Notes: generated from the letters alone by a model not told the origin. 64,000 bases of DNA from Streptosporangium sandarakinum (GCF_013409935.1 NZ_JACCCO010000003.1:1488001-1552000); one strand, 5' to 3'; shown: positions 43,915 to 53,186, numbered from the stretch's first letter. Program-made: numbers and translations.

Positions 43915-43946
43915 GACTATGGCACAACATGTTATCGATGCCAATA
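43915..43946 (-). promoter_or_regulatory. Operator/promoter element of the sugar operon
   Basis: Read on the minus strand, TTGGCATCGATAACAT followed within 8 bases by TGCCATAGTCG. The same element, about 28 of 31 bases, is repeated on the + strand at 45228-45257. Likely bound by the divergent LacI protein. Confidence 0.65.
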
Positions 43947-43993
43947 GGCAACTCCCGGGGGGCCGTCAACGCGGTGGCAACTGCGGTGATGAG

Positions 43994-44009
43994 TGATAGC
44001 GCGGTATCA
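43994..44009 (+). promoter_or_regulatory. Inverted repeat upstream of lacI-family gene
   Basis: TGATAGCGCGGTATCA has TGATA/TATCA arms, 31 bases before the regulator's ATG, suited to autoregulation. Confidence 0.45.
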
Positions 44010-44040
44010 TGGCTCGCGAACAGGACGGCGAAAGGGACTC

Positions 44041-45114
44041 ATGGAGATGCGAAGCGCGGGCGGCGACGCCGTGCGGCCGCCCGCGATGGCCGACGTCGCC
44101 CGGGTGGCGGGAGTCTCCCCCCAGACCGTGTCGAGGACCCTCTCCGGCCACCCCAGCGTGCAGGAGAGCACGCGGGCGAAGGTCCTCGCGGCCGTCGACC
44201 AGCTCGGATACCGCAAGAACAACGCCGCCCGGGTGCTGTCGTCCGGCCGTAGCCGCAGCATCGGCGTGGTGATGCTGCGGACCGTCTTCTACTCGCGCGT
44301 CACCCTCATGTACGGCATCGAGAGCGCCGCCCAGGAGGCCGGCTACTCGGTCTCGGTCGCCACCACGGACTGCCTCGACACCTCCGCCATCGAGGACGCC
44401 CTGTCGCGGCTGACCGACCAGGGCGTGGACGGGGTGATCCTCGCCGTCCCGCTCATGCACGTGAGCAGGCGGATCGAGCAGCTCACCCGGTCGGTGCCCA
44501 CCGTCACGATCGACGGGTCGCGCACCCCGGCCACCGAGGTCGTGGCCGTCGACCAGTCGCTGGCCGCGCGGCTGGCGACCCGGCACCTCCTCGACCTGGG
44601 GCACGAGACGGTCTGGCACGTCGCCGGGCCGGGGGAGTGGCTTGAGGCGGCCAGCCGTACGCGGGGATGGCGTGACACCCTGGAGGCGGAGGGCAGGGTC
44701 GTCCCGCCCGAGCTGGAAGGGGACTGGTCGCCCGAGTCCGGGTACCGCAACGGCCTCATCCTGGGCAGGATCCCCGACGTCACCGCGGTCTTCGTGGCCA
44801 GCGACGAGATGGCGTTCGGCGTCGTCCGCGCGCTGCACGAACTCGGCAGGCGCGTGCCCGACGACATCTCCGTGGTCGGCGTCGACGACATCGCGCTGGC
44901 CTCGTACTGTTCGCCCCCGCTGACGACCGTGGCCCAGCCGTTCGCCGAGATGGGCGCCCTCGCCGTCCGCCATCTGGTGCGCCACCTCAACGATCCGGAA
45001 GCCGCGCCCGAGCCCGCCGCCGTCGAGCCGGCCCTGGTCGTGCGCGCCAGCACCGCCCCGCCGGGCGGATCCCGTGGTGAGAAGCCTCCGGGGGGCTCGT
45101 CAGGCGGCGTGTGA
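44041..45114 (+). CDS. LacI-family transcriptional regulator
   Basis: A 357-residue repressor from ATG 44041 (AAAGGGACTC upstream). N-terminal HTH MADVARVAGVSPQTVSRTLS with hinge YRKNNAARVLSSGRS, then a periplasmic-binding-like ligand domain (PTVTIDG, ASDEMAFGVVRAL, VVGVDDIALASYCSPPLTTV). Divergent from the sugar-binding protein gene; very likely represses that operon and responds to the imported sugar. Confidence 0.95.
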   Translation: MEMRSAGGDAVRPPAMADVARVAGVSPQTVSRTLSGHPSVQESTRAKVLAAVDQLGYRKNNAARVLSSGRSRSIGVVMLRTVFYSRVTLMYGIESAAQEAGYSVSVATTDCLDTSAIEDALSRLTDQGVDGVILAVPLMHVSRRIEQLTRSVPTVTIDGSRTPATEVVAVDQSLAARLATRHLLDLGHETVWHVAGPGEWLEAASRTRGWRDTLEAEGRVVPPELEGDWSPESGYRNGLILGRIPDVTAVFVASDEMAFGVVRALHELGRRVPDDISVVGVDDIALASYCSPPLTTVAQPFAEMGALAVRHLVRHLNDPEAAPEPAAVEPALVVRASTAPPGGSRGEKPPGGSSGGV

Positions 45115-45227
45115 CGCCTTCGCCGCCGGGCCGGTCCCGCCGGGGCTCGGGATGCCTCGTCGACGAGCGATGGACAAGGGTGTTGCGGCCGTGCGCCGCG
45201 GCGTCCGTGTGCGGGGCCAGAAGTGCT

Positions 45228-45257
45228 TTGGCATCGATAACATTATCTGCCATAGTC
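45228..45257 (+). promoter_or_regulatory. Second copy of the sugar-operon operator, facing right
   Basis: TTGGCATCGATAACAT then TATCTGCCATAGTCG, a near copy in opposite orientation of 43915-43946. It would control a gene to the right, but a tnpB element follows within 30 bases. Confidence 0.65.
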
Positions 45258-45278
45258 GAGCCATCGAAACTCCTTGAG

Positions 45279-45313
45279 CGTGGAGACCCCGGGCTTCAGT
45301 CCTGGGGAGGAGA
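45279..45313 (+). repeat. IS605 right-end-like hairpin upstream of tnpB 2
   Basis: GGAGACCCCGGGCTTCAG and TCCTGGGGAGGA align with the terminal hairpin of the downstream element (46577-46607). It may be a solo right end left by an earlier element, or part of the element's left end. Confidence 0.5.
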
Positions 45314-45374
45314 CACGGCACGGTGCCGCACCATATCGAACATACGCCTGAGGATCACCTGATCGTCTGACAGG

Positions 45375-46490
45375 ATGCGAGGCATGGCGCAGATGGTGAA
45401 GCGGGCCTACAAGTACCGCTTCCACCCGACCCCCGGGCAGGCCGCAGAGCTCGCCCGGACGTTCGGCTGCGTCCGCTACGTCTACAACAAGGCCCTGGAC
45501 CACCGCACCCGCGCCTACCGGCAGGAGGGCCGGAAGGTCTCCTACGCGGAGACCTCGGCGCGCCTGACCGAATGGAAGCGTTCCGAAGGGCTGGAGTTCC
45601 TGTCGGAGGTCTCCTCCGTGCCGCTGCAGCAGGCGCTGCGCCACCTGCAGGCGGGATTCGCGAACTTCTTCGCGCGCCGCGCCAGGTACCCGACGTTCAG
45701 GTCCCGCAAGAAGGCGCGGGCGTCGGCCGAGTACACCCGCAGTGCGTTCCGCCGGCGCGACGGGGCGCTGACGCCGGCGAAGATGGACGCGCCGCTGGAC
45801 ATCGTGTGGTCCCGGCCGCTGCCGGACGGTGTGGAGCCGTCCACGGTGACGGTGTCGAGAGACGCGGCCGGTCGGTGGTTCGTCTCCCTGCTGGTCGAGG
45901 AGAAGATCACCCCGCTCGCGCCGGTGGAGGCATCCGTCGGCGTGGACGCGGGCATCACCGCCCTGGCCGTCCTGTCGACCGGCGAGAAGATCGTCAACCC
46001 GAGGCACGAGCGGGCCGATCGGCGCCGCCTGGCCAAGGCCCAGCGCGCCCTGGCCCGCACGGCGAAGGGGTCGGCCAACCGGGCCAAGGCCCGCCGGAAG
46101 GTCGCCCGGGTGCATGCCCGCATCAGTGACCGGCGCACCGATTTCCTGCACAAGCTCACCACCCGTCTCGTCCGTGAGAACCAAACGGTCGTGATCGAGG
46201 ACCTGACCGTGCGCACCCTGGTGAAGAACCACAGCCTGGCCCGCGCGATCTCCGATGCCTCCTGGCGGCGGATGCGCACCATGCTGGAGTACAAGACGGC
46301 CTGGTACGGGCGGGAACTGGTGGTCGTGGACCGCTTCTTCCCTTCCTCCAGGCTGTGCTCGGTGTGCGGCATCGTGCAGAGCACGATGCCGCTGAGCGTC
46401 CGGACGTGGGAGTGCGCCTGCGGCGCGACCCATGACCGGGACGTCAACGCCGCGGCCAACATCCTCGCCGCCGGGCCGGCGGAGAGGTGA
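45375..46490 (+). CDS. tnpB: IS200/IS605-family TnpB RNA-guided nuclease
   Basis: A complete 371-residue TnpB starting MRGMAQMVKRAYKYRFHPTP (a start two or three codons later is possible). The N-terminal HTH_OrfB region (LARTFGCVRYVYNKAL), the RuvC Asp in GVDAGITALA, Glu in VVIEDLTV, zinc ribbon CSVCG...CACG and final Asp in HDRDVNAAANI are all present. The nuclease should be active. No TnpA is present, so mobility would need a transposase in trans. It separates a LacI operator from a truncated RICIN gene. Confidence 0.95.
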   Translation: MRGMAQMVKRAYKYRFHPTPGQAAELARTFGCVRYVYNKALDHRTRAYRQEGRKVSYAETSARLTEWKRSEGLEFLSEVSSVPLQQALRHLQAGFANFFARRARYPTFRSRKKARASAEYTRSAFRRRDGALTPAKMDAPLDIVWSRPLPDGVEPSTVTVSRDAAGRWFVSLLVEEKITPLAPVEASVGVDAGITALAVLSTGEKIVNPRHERADRRRLAKAQRALARTAKGSANRAKARRKVARVHARISDRRTDFLHKLTTRLVRENQTVVIEDLTVRTLVKNHSLARAISDASWRRMRTMLEYKTAWYGRELVVVDRFFPSSRLCSVCGIVQSTMPLSVRTWECACGATHDRDVNAAANILAAGPAER

Positions 46491-46613
46491 AACGCCTGTG
46501 GAGGGCCGGTGAGACCCGACCCGCGAAAGCGGTGAAGGCGCGGCCCGGCGAAACAGGAAGCCCGACCCGTGAGGGTTGGAATCCCCCGGCTTCAGCCGTG
46601 GGGAGGATGCCAA
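46489..46613 (+). ncRNA. Predicted omega RNA / right end of tnpB element 2
   Basis: Starts at the tnpB stop with GAAACGCCTGTGGAGGGCCG (identical to element 1), contains CAGGAAGCC, and ends in the hairpin CCCCCGGCTTCAGCCGTGGGG followed by AGGATGCCAA. The guide would be the flank from about 46614. Inferred from conservation and family knowledge. Confidence 0.6.
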
Positions 46614-47832
46614 GGACATCGCCTACAACGCCTATCTGGGGCTGTACATCGGTGAGCCGCAGGCGGTCGACCAGTCCGGGAACGCGCCGCAGCGGTTCTA
46701 CGCCACCGACAACCTCGCCACGCAGAAATGGACGCTGATCGGCGACACCGGCGGCCACCACAACGCCTCCTGGTACCGCTGGTTCCTCGACGGCGTCAAC
46801 AGGACCGGATCCACCATCGTCGGCAAGAACTTCCGCTCCTACTGCTCCTTCGGCTGCTCCGGCGGCTCCTCGGCGGAGTACGTCAACGTCTCCATCGGTT
46901 CGTCCGCGCCGGCGCCGGCGCCGGCGCCGTTCGACCCCGCCAGGACGTACCGCATCGCCGCCGGGAACGGCCGCGTCCTGGCCCAGGTCTCCGGCGGCTC
47001 CGCCACCACCTCCCTCGCCGCCGCGGCGGGCTCGGCCCTGGAGGCGTGGTCCTTCACCGGCAACGGCGACGGCTCCTACCGCATCACCAACGCCGCCACC
47101 GGCCGGCTCCTGGGCGTCACCTCCACCTCGGCCTCGGGCCGCGCCTGGGGCACCGCGCCCACCGTCACCGCGGCCGGCGGCGGTGGGCCCACCGCCGGCC
47201 AGCAGTGGTTCGTCATCGCCGGCACCTCCGCCTCCAACGGCGCCCCCACGGGCACCTACCGGCTGGTCAACCGCTACAGCGGCCTGGTGATCGGCCTGTC
47301 GGCCACCTCGGGACGGCCGGCCGAGACCACCCCGGTCCGCGCCTGGACCGACGTCAGCGGCAGCGGCGTCGGCGGATCCCGTACGGCCGCCGAACAGACC
47401 CTGACCATCACCCCGGCCGGGACGGCACCCGCCGACCTCAACGGCGTTCACACCCTGGTCACCGGCGGCGAGGCACTCGATGTGCCCGACCACAGCACGA
47501 CCCCCGGCACCCGGCTCACCACCTGGAGCCCCACCGGTGGCCCCAACCAGAACTGGAACTTCACGAAGCAGGCCGACGGCTCCTACACCCTCACCGGTGT
47601 CGAGTCGGGGCTGTGCGCCGACGTCGAGGCGGGCTCCACCGCCGCGGGCGCCAAAGTGATCCTGTGGACCTGCACGGGAGGCGCCAACCAGCACTGGGTG
47701 GTCACCCGCCAGGCCGACGGCACCTGCACCCTCGCATCCGCCAAGAGCGGATTGCTGCTCACCACGGACGGCTCGCTGGTCACCCAGCGGGCGAACTCCG
47801 GATCCGCCCTCCAGCGATGGACGATCAACTGA
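46614..47832 (+). pseudogene. RICIN-domain secreted carbohydrate-active protein, 5'-truncated
   Basis: The frame opens at the tnpB right end with no credible start or signal peptide. About the first 85 residues (QRFYATDNLATQKW, WYRWFLDGVN, NFRSYCSFGCSGG) look like the end of a glycosidase-like or binding domain I cannot name. After an Ala-Pro linker there are ricin-type beta-trefoil units with QxW motifs (QQWF, NQNWNF, NQHWVV, LQRWTI). CBM13/RICIN modules bind polysaccharides. The upstream operator at 45228 suggests the intact gene belonged to the LacI regulon. Confidence 0.75.
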
Positions 47833-47957
47833 CGGCCCCATGACGACGGCACGGGCCGCCGGGCACCCGCCCGGCGGCCCGTACCGGCGCCCACCGCGCG
47901 GCGGGGCGCGGCCCCCGGTGGCGCGCTCACCGGGGGCCCGCGACCTGAGCGCCCGGC

Positions 47958-49445
47958 TCAGTGATGCGCCGAGGCTAGGTCCAGCCGGGCGGGGGTCAGC
48001 CACCAGACGGCCGCCGCCGCCACCAGCATGAGGACTCCGCCGTACAGGCTGGTGACCTCCAGCGATTCGGTGAAGGCGCGCGTGGCCTGGACGGCCAGGT
48101 CGGAGGAGCCGAGCTCGCGGGCCACCGCCAGTGCGCCGCCGAGAGACTCCCGGACCGCGGGGGTGGCGCTCTCGGGCAGTCCGGCCCGATAGAGGACGGC
48201 GGCCAGGCTGCCCAGGACCGCGACGCCGAGGGTGCCGCCGACCTCGTAGGAGGTCTCCTCGATGGCGGCCGCGCTGCCCGCCTTCTCCTCCGGGGCGCCC
48301 GACATGATCACAGCCGAGGCGATGGCGAGCGAGCCCATCCCCGCGCCGATCAGCAGCACGGAGACGGCCACCCACGGGTAGGTCGTCGGCGCGATCCAGA
48401 GCACCAGGAAGCCGAGCGCGGCGATCGCCAGTCCGCCGGCCAGCACCGTGCGCGCGCCGATCCGCGCGGCCATGGCCGGAGCCAGCGGCGAGAGCACCGC
48501 GGAGCCGGCGGCCATGGGGAGCATGGCCAGACCCGTCTGCAGCGGGGAGTAGCCCTGGACCAGCTGCATCCACTGGACCATGAGCAGCATCATGCCCGCC
48601 ATGGCGATCGAGGTGGTGAGGGCGGCCAGGGTGCCGGAGGTGAAGGCGCCGCTGCGGAAGAGCCTGACCTCCAGCAGGGGGTCCTGGCGACGCAGGCATC
48701 GCCGTACGAACCAGACCAAAGTGATCGCGGCGAGGGCGGCGGCGCCGATGGTCGAGACGCCCGGCCCTTCGGTGGCCAGATGCTTGATGGCGTAGACGAA
48801 GGCGACCATGCCGACCACCGACAGCACCGTCCCCAGCGCGTCCCAGCGGCCTGGCGCGGGGTTGCGCGACTCGGGCAGCAGGAACAGCCCGGCGACGATG
48901 GCGACGGCCATCACCGGCACGTTCACCAGGAAGGCGGCGTGCCAGCTGAAGGCCTCCAGCAGCAGCCCGCCCGTGATCGGGCCGAGCGCGCCGCCCACGG
49001 CCGCCATCGCCGCCCAGATCCCCAGCGCGGTGGCCCGCTCGCGGCCGTCGGTGAACAGGCTGCGGATCATCGACAGGGTGGACGGCATGATCATCGCACC
49101 GCCGATGCCGAGCAGCGCCCGCACCGCGATCACCTCGGCCGGGCGGTCGGCCCACAACACGGCGACGGAGGCCAGGCCGAACACGGCGAAGCCGGAGACG
49201 AGCATGCGCTTGCGCCCCCAGCGGTCGCCCAGCGCGCTGACGGTCACCAGCAGGCCCGCCACGACCAGGGAGTAGATGTCGACCATCCACAGCAGCTCCA
49301 CCGCGCCCGGCTTCAGCTCGGCCGACATCTCCGGCAGCGCCACGTTGAGGATGGTCATGTCCATCACGACCAGCAGCAGGCTGGCCGACAGGACGGCCAG
49401 CGCCGCCCAGCGTCTGGTGTACGGCTTGGCCGCGGTGTGCGTCAT
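47958..49445 (-). CDS. MFS drug exporter (DHA2/EmrB-QacA type)
   Basis: A 495-residue membrane protein starting at ATG 49445, with about 14 TM segments. Motifs: LDMTILNVALP-type helix 1 (VVMDMTILNVALPEMSAEL), loop 2-3 GDRWGRKRM, and the antiporter motif C ALGPITGGLL. It overlaps the upstream TetR gene by 4 bases and forms a two-gene operon with it, so the regulator probably senses the exported compound. Confidence 0.93.
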   Translation of the reverse strand: MTHTAAKPYTRRWAALAVLSASLLLVVMDMTILNVALPEMSAELKPGAVELLWMVDIYSLVVAGLLVTVSALGDRWGRKRMLVSGFAVFGLASVAVLWADRPAEVIAVRALLGIGGAMIMPSTLSMIRSLFTDGRERATALGIWAAMAAVGGALGPITGGLLLEAFSWHAAFLVNVPVMAVAIVAGLFLLPESRNPAPGRWDALGTVLSVVGMVAFVYAIKHLATEGPGVSTIGAAALAAITLVWFVRRCLRRQDPLLEVRLFRSGAFTSGTLAALTTSIAMAGMMLLMVQWMQLVQGYSPLQTGLAMLPMAAGSAVLSPLAPAMAARIGARTVLAGGLAIAALGFLVLWIAPTTYPWVAVSVLLIGAGMGSLAIASAVIMSGAPEEKAGSAAAIEETSYEVGGTLGVAVLGSLAAVLYRAGLPESATPAVRESLGGALAVARELGSSDLAVQATRAFTESLEVTSLYGGVLMLVAAAAVWWLTPARLDLASAHH

Positions 49446-49993
49446 GACGTTCCCCGGAGAAAGGTTTCGAGAAGCAGGCGGGGCGTGTCGCGCCGGGCGA
49501 CGTCGCCGCGCCGCAGGCTTTCGCGGACGGCCACGAGCAGTCCGTACACGGTGTTGCTCACCCATCTGGGCGGAAGGTCGGCCCGCAGGACGCCGGCGCG
49601 CTGGCAGGCCTCGATCAACTCGATCTCACGCGCCTCCAGTTCCTCGGCCCGCCGCACCAGCTCGGGGTTGATCCCGACGAGGTGCTCGGTGAGCGCGAAG
49701 CCGTGCTCCTCGGCCACCTCGATATGGGCGACGAGCAGCGCGTGGAGGGTCTCCTCCACGCGCTCACCGGTCCTGAGCGCCGTGTCGAGGCCGATCTCGT
49801 CGTGAACCCGTTGCCAGGCCTCGTGCGCTCGCCAGCCCAGCGCGATGATCAGCTCTTCGCGGGTGGCGAAGTGCCGGTGCAGGGTCGCGCGATGAACCCC
49901 CGCGGCCTGGGCGATCTCGGCCATCGAGGCGGCCGGCGCCTGGTTCAGATGCTCGATCGCCCTGGTGACGATCTGTTCGCGGGTTACCGCCAT
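49442..49993 (-). CDS. TetR-family regulator of the MFS exporter
   Basis: A 183-residue protein from ATG 49993. HTH: ASMAEIAQAAGVHRATLHRHFATREEL. The C-terminal domain is a helical ligand-binding dimer domain. It precedes and overlaps the exporter gene. A perfect palindrome at 50014-50031 just upstream is its likely autoregulatory site. Confidence 0.93.
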   Translation of the reverse strand: MAVTREQIVTRAIEHLNQAPAASMAEIAQAAGVHRATLHRHFATREELIIALGWRAHEAWQRVHDEIGLDTALRTGERVEETLHALLVAHIEVAEEHGFALTEHLVGINPELVRRAEELEAREIELIEACQRAGVLRADLPPRWVSNTVYGLLVAVRESLRRGDVARRDTPRLLLETFLRGTS

Positions 49994-50013
49994 TACAACA
50001 CTTCCGTCGAATT

Positions 50014-50031
50014 TGCGACATTCATGTCGCA
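50014..50031 (-). promoter_or_regulatory. TetR operator, perfect palindrome
   Basis: TGCGACATTCATGTCGCA: 8-bp perfect arms with a 2-base centre, 21 bases upstream of the TetR start. Confidence 0.8.
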
Positions 50032-50253
50032 TTCTATAGGCCGGACGCACCGCGGTTCGCCCCGGGACCCCGCCGGAGGCGTCCGCTCGCCGGATGGGCC
50101 GCCCTGCTTTCGTGGAGGCCCCGAAGCCGGCGTCGTCCGCCGGTGGAGAGTTCGTGGCGGCCTGGAGGCCGACGTCATCCGCCGGTGGGAGGAGTGCGCG
50201 CCGCGGGCGAGGGCCGGTGGCCGGGCCGATCGCCTCGGAGCCGTCTCCGGCGA

Positions 50254-50297
50254 GTGCCGACAACTATGATGGTCTTGACAAAAAAAGTTTTCGGCAC
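50254..50297 (+). promoter_or_regulatory. Inverted repeat with TTGACA upstream of second MFS gene
   Basis: GTGCCGACAACT (50254-50265) and AGTTTTCGGCAC (50286-50297) match at 11 of 12 positions and flank TTGACAAAAAAA. This is the only AT-rich stretch of the 440-bp gap 49994-50434; a -35 element and operator are plausible, though no good -10 is visible. Confidence 0.5.
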
Positions 50298-50434
50298 GAG
50301 GGTGGAGGTACCCCGGAAGGACGGGGCGGCCGGACGGCCGCCGTACGGACCCGCCGGGGTGGCCGCGGGGCACGTCCCCGCCGGCCGGCACGGACTTTCT
50401 CCCGACGACACGGACTCCCCCCAAGGATGAGGCG

Positions 50435-52036
50435 ATGACCACCACCTCCCGCCCCACTCCCGGCCCCCGCGCCACGCGCCGGGAGTGGACCGCGCTGGCC
50501 GTACTGGCCCTGCCCACGCTGCTGCTGTCGCTGGACGTCAGCATCCTGTACCTGGCGCTGCCGCACCTGAGCGCCGAGCTGGGGGCCGACGCCACCCAGC
50601 AGCTGTGGATCCTGGACATCTACTCGTTCATGCTCGCCGGGTTCCTGGTCACGATGGGCACGCTCGGCGACCGGATCGGCCGCCGCAGGCTGCTGCTGAT
50701 CGGCGCGGCCGTCTTCGCCGCCGCCGCGTTGCTGGCCGCCTTCTCCACCACCCCGGCCATGCTGATCGCCGCCCGCGCGCTGCTGGGCGTCTCCGGCGCG
50801 ACGATGATGCCCTCCACCATGGCGCTGATCAGGAACATGTTCACCGATCCACGCCAGATGCAGCTGGCGGTCAGCGTGTGGTTCAGCTGCTTCATGGGCG
50901 GCATGGCCCTGGGCCCGCTGGCCGGCGGGCTGATGCTGCAGCACTTCTGGTGGGGCTCGGTGTTCCTGCCCGCCGTCCCGGTGATGGCGCTGCTGCTGGC
51001 CGCGGGTCCCCGCCTGCTGCCCGAGTACCGCGCCCCCGGCGCCGGCCGGGTGGACCTGGTCAGCGTCGCGCTGTCGCTGGCGGCGATCCTGCCGGTCATC
51101 TACGGCCTCAAGGAGGTGGCCCGCGGCGGCTGGCAGCCGCTGCCCGCCGCGGCCGTCGCCACCGGGGCGGTCTTCACCGTGTTGTTCGTCCGCCGCCAGC
51201 GCCGCCTGGCCGATCCGCTGCTGGACCTGCGGCTGCTGTCCAGCCGCTCCTTCAGCACGGCGCTGGGCGTCATGCTGCTGGCCGGGATCGTCATGGCCGG
51301 GGTGACGCTGATGTCGACCACCTACCTGCAGGCCGTCGAGGGGCTGTCGCCGTTCGCGGCGGGGCTGTGGCTGGTGCCGCAGAACATCGCGATGATCGCC
51401 GGTTCCCTGCTGGCGCCGGTGCTGGCCCGCCGGATCCGCCCGGCGTACGTGATGGCGGCCGGGCTGGCCGTGGCGGCGTGCGGGCTGGCGCTGCACACCC
51501 AGATCTCCGGCACGGGCGGGCTGGCGCTGTTGGTGGCGGGCCTCATCCTGGCCTCCGGCGGCGTGGCGCTGCCCATGCCGATGACGATGAACCTGATGCT
51601 GGGCGCCGCGCCGCCCCAGAAGGCCGGCGCGGCGGCCGCCCTCTCGGAGGCCAGCGGCGAGTTCGGCGTGGCCCTGGGGGTGGCCACCCTGGGCAGCCTG
51701 GCGGCGTTCGTCTACCGCGACCGGCTGGCCGAGGCCCTGCCGGGCGGCGTCCCCGCCGGTGCCGCGGACGCCGCGGGGGAGAGCGTCGCCGGCGCGGTGG
51801 CCGCGGCCGGCCGGCTGCCCGCCGCGGCGGGCGCCGAGCTGCTGGAGGGCGCCCGCACCGCCTTCACCGGCGGGCTGACCACCGTCGCCTGGCTCGGAGC
51901 GGCCGTCTTCACCGTTCTGGCGGTCGTCTCGGCACTCGCCTTCCGCCGCGGCGGCGCCCCGGACTCGGCCCCCGCCTCGGCCGGAACCGAGACGGCGGCC
52001 GAGGGCGCGGCCGTGCCCCAGCCCGTGGCCGGGTGA
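50435..52036 (+). CDS. MFS drug exporter (DHA2/SmvA type)
   Basis: A 533-residue membrane protein with 14 predicted TM segments. Helix 1 has LSLDVSILYLALPHLSAEL, loop 2-3 GDRIGRRRL, motif C ALGPLAGGLM, close to SmvA/QacA biocide exporters. Ala/Gly-rich C-terminal tail. ATG 50435 with AAGGATGAG upstream. Divergent from the TetR/MFS pair. Confidence 0.93.
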   Translation: MTTTSRPTPGPRATRREWTALAVLALPTLLLSLDVSILYLALPHLSAELGADATQQLWILDIYSFMLAGFLVTMGTLGDRIGRRRLLLIGAAVFAAAALLAAFSTTPAMLIAARALLGVSGATMMPSTMALIRNMFTDPRQMQLAVSVWFSCFMGGMALGPLAGGLMLQHFWWGSVFLPAVPVMALLLAAGPRLLPEYRAPGAGRVDLVSVALSLAAILPVIYGLKEVARGGWQPLPAAAVATGAVFTVLFVRRQRRLADPLLDLRLLSSRSFSTALGVMLLAGIVMAGVTLMSTTYLQAVEGLSPFAAGLWLVPQNIAMIAGSLLAPVLARRIRPAYVMAAGLAVAACGLALHTQISGTGGLALLVAGLILASGGVALPMPMTMNLMLGAAPPQKAGAAAALSEASGEFGVALGVATLGSLAAFVYRDRLAEALPGGVPAGAADAAGESVAGAVAAAGRLPAAAGAELLEGARTAFTGGLTTVAWLGAAVFTVLAVVSALAFRRGGAPDSAPASAGTETAAEGAAVPQPVAG

Positions 52037-52055
52037 GGGCGGCGAGGGAAGGCCC

Positions 52056-52105
52056 GCCGGAGCCCCGGGGTCATCGGTGCTCACCGATGACCCCGGGGCT
52101 CCGGC
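52056..52105. terminator. Perfect 23-bp-arm hairpin
   Basis: The arm 52056-52078 (GCCGGAGCCCCGGGGTCATC...) is the exact reverse complement of 52083-52105, with a GCTC loop. It separates the convergent MFS and ArsR-like genes and should terminate both. Confidence 0.85.
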
Positions 52106-52133
52106 GTTCTCCGGGCGGCCCCGCGGCGGCGGG

Positions 52134-53123
52134 TCAAGGGCCGTCACCGAGGAGGGACTCGGCGACGGCGGTGCGGGCGTAGAGCACCGAGCGGCCGGCC
52201 CGGTGCGCGCTGACCAGGCCCGCGTCGCGCAACGCGGTCAGGTACTGCGACACCCCCGAGGGCGACAGCCCGGTACGGCGGGCCAGCTCGGTGGTGGAGG
52301 CCGGCGCCTCCAGCTCGGTCAGCAGCAGGGTCCGTGAGCGGCCGAGCACGGCGGCGACGGCGCCGGACCTGGCGGCGGGGCGGGGCCGCCACAGCGTTCC
52401 GACGCCTCGCGCCGGATAGGCCAGTTGTGGCGGCTCCGGCGGCGTCACCCGGGTGAGCGGACCCGGCCCGGTGAACGCCGAGGGGATCAGCAGCAGCCCG
52501 GCTCCGGCCGCCTCGCGGGGCAGGGCCCGCCTGCGCGTCAGCCGCAGCGTGCTGTCGTCCCAGCTCATCGAGAGGTGCAGCTCGTTGAGGAGGCGGCCCG
52601 CGCCGTGCTCGGCGAACTGCCGGGCCCGATGGAAGACATCGGCGTCGAGCACCGCTCGGATCCGCGCCCAGTAGGGGGCCAGCGCCACCTCCCAGTAGGT
52701 CTCGACCTCCTCGGCGAGCGCGGGCAGGTGGGCTCGCGGGTCGGCGTACAGGGCCCGCAGCCGGGGGCCCAGGGCTCCCCGGCGGTACGCGAGGCGATCG
52801 AGGTCGTGGCGCACCCGCCCTGTGGGGGTGGCCAGGATCGCGGCCAGCTCCCCGGCCAGGTCGGGGGCCGGTCCGGTCGGCGCCGGGTTGAGGAAGTCGG
52901 GGACGTAACCGCCGGGCCCGATCAGTTCGGCGAGCCAGCCCCGCTCCAGCCTGGCCGCCGTGACTCGCGGCCTCACCTGGCGCAGCCAGCGGCGGTGCAC
53001 CGGGTGGTCCAGGTGTGAGCCCAGCAGTTTGAAGCTGGTCCCCACCTCCCACATCGGCGAGACGGCGAAGCGCATCTGCGCCAGGTCATCGGCCGAGAAC
53101 GCCAGCTCAGCCAGGGTGGCCAC
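52134..53123 (-). CDS. ArsR-type winged-helix regulator (DUF5937 N-terminal domain)
   Basis: A 329-residue protein from GTG 53123. The C-terminal 80 residues are an ArsR HTH (TTELARRTGLSPSGVSQYLT, LVSAHRAGRSVLYARTAVAE). The N-terminal 240 residues match the long helical domain seen before such HTHs in actinomycetes (LAFSADDLAQMRFAVSPMWE). Divergent from an aldo/keto reductase gene across 63 bases. Confidence 0.88.
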   Translation of the reverse strand: MATLAELAFSADDLAQMRFAVSPMWEVGTSFKLLGSHLDHPVHRRWLRQVRPRVTAARLERGWLAELIGPGGYVPDFLNPAPTGPAPDLAGELAAILATPTGRVRHDLDRLAYRRGALGPRLRALYADPRAHLPALAEEVETYWEVALAPYWARIRAVLDADVFHRARQFAEHGAGRLLNELHLSMSWDDSTLRLTRRRALPREAAGAGLLLIPSAFTGPGPLTRVTPPEPPQLAYPARGVGTLWRPRPAARSGAVAAVLGRSRTLLLTELEAPASTTELARRTGLSPSGVSQYLTALRDAGLVSAHRAGRSVLYARTAVAESLLGDGP

Positions 53124-53186
53124 CCCCAGGATTCCAGCATGTGTGAATCGATCGCGGCCAGCCTACCGAGCGCGGAACATCCGGGT

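Noticed and set aside
46444-49290. Open frame of about 950 codons on the minus strand across the RICIN remnant and MFS gene
   Set aside because: Low-complexity shadow; the MFS gene in a different minus frame has all transporter motifs.
50275-50300. TTGACA as part of a complete sigma-70 promoter
   Set aside because: No acceptable -10 hexamer is found 16-18 bases downstream, so only the inverted repeat is reported.
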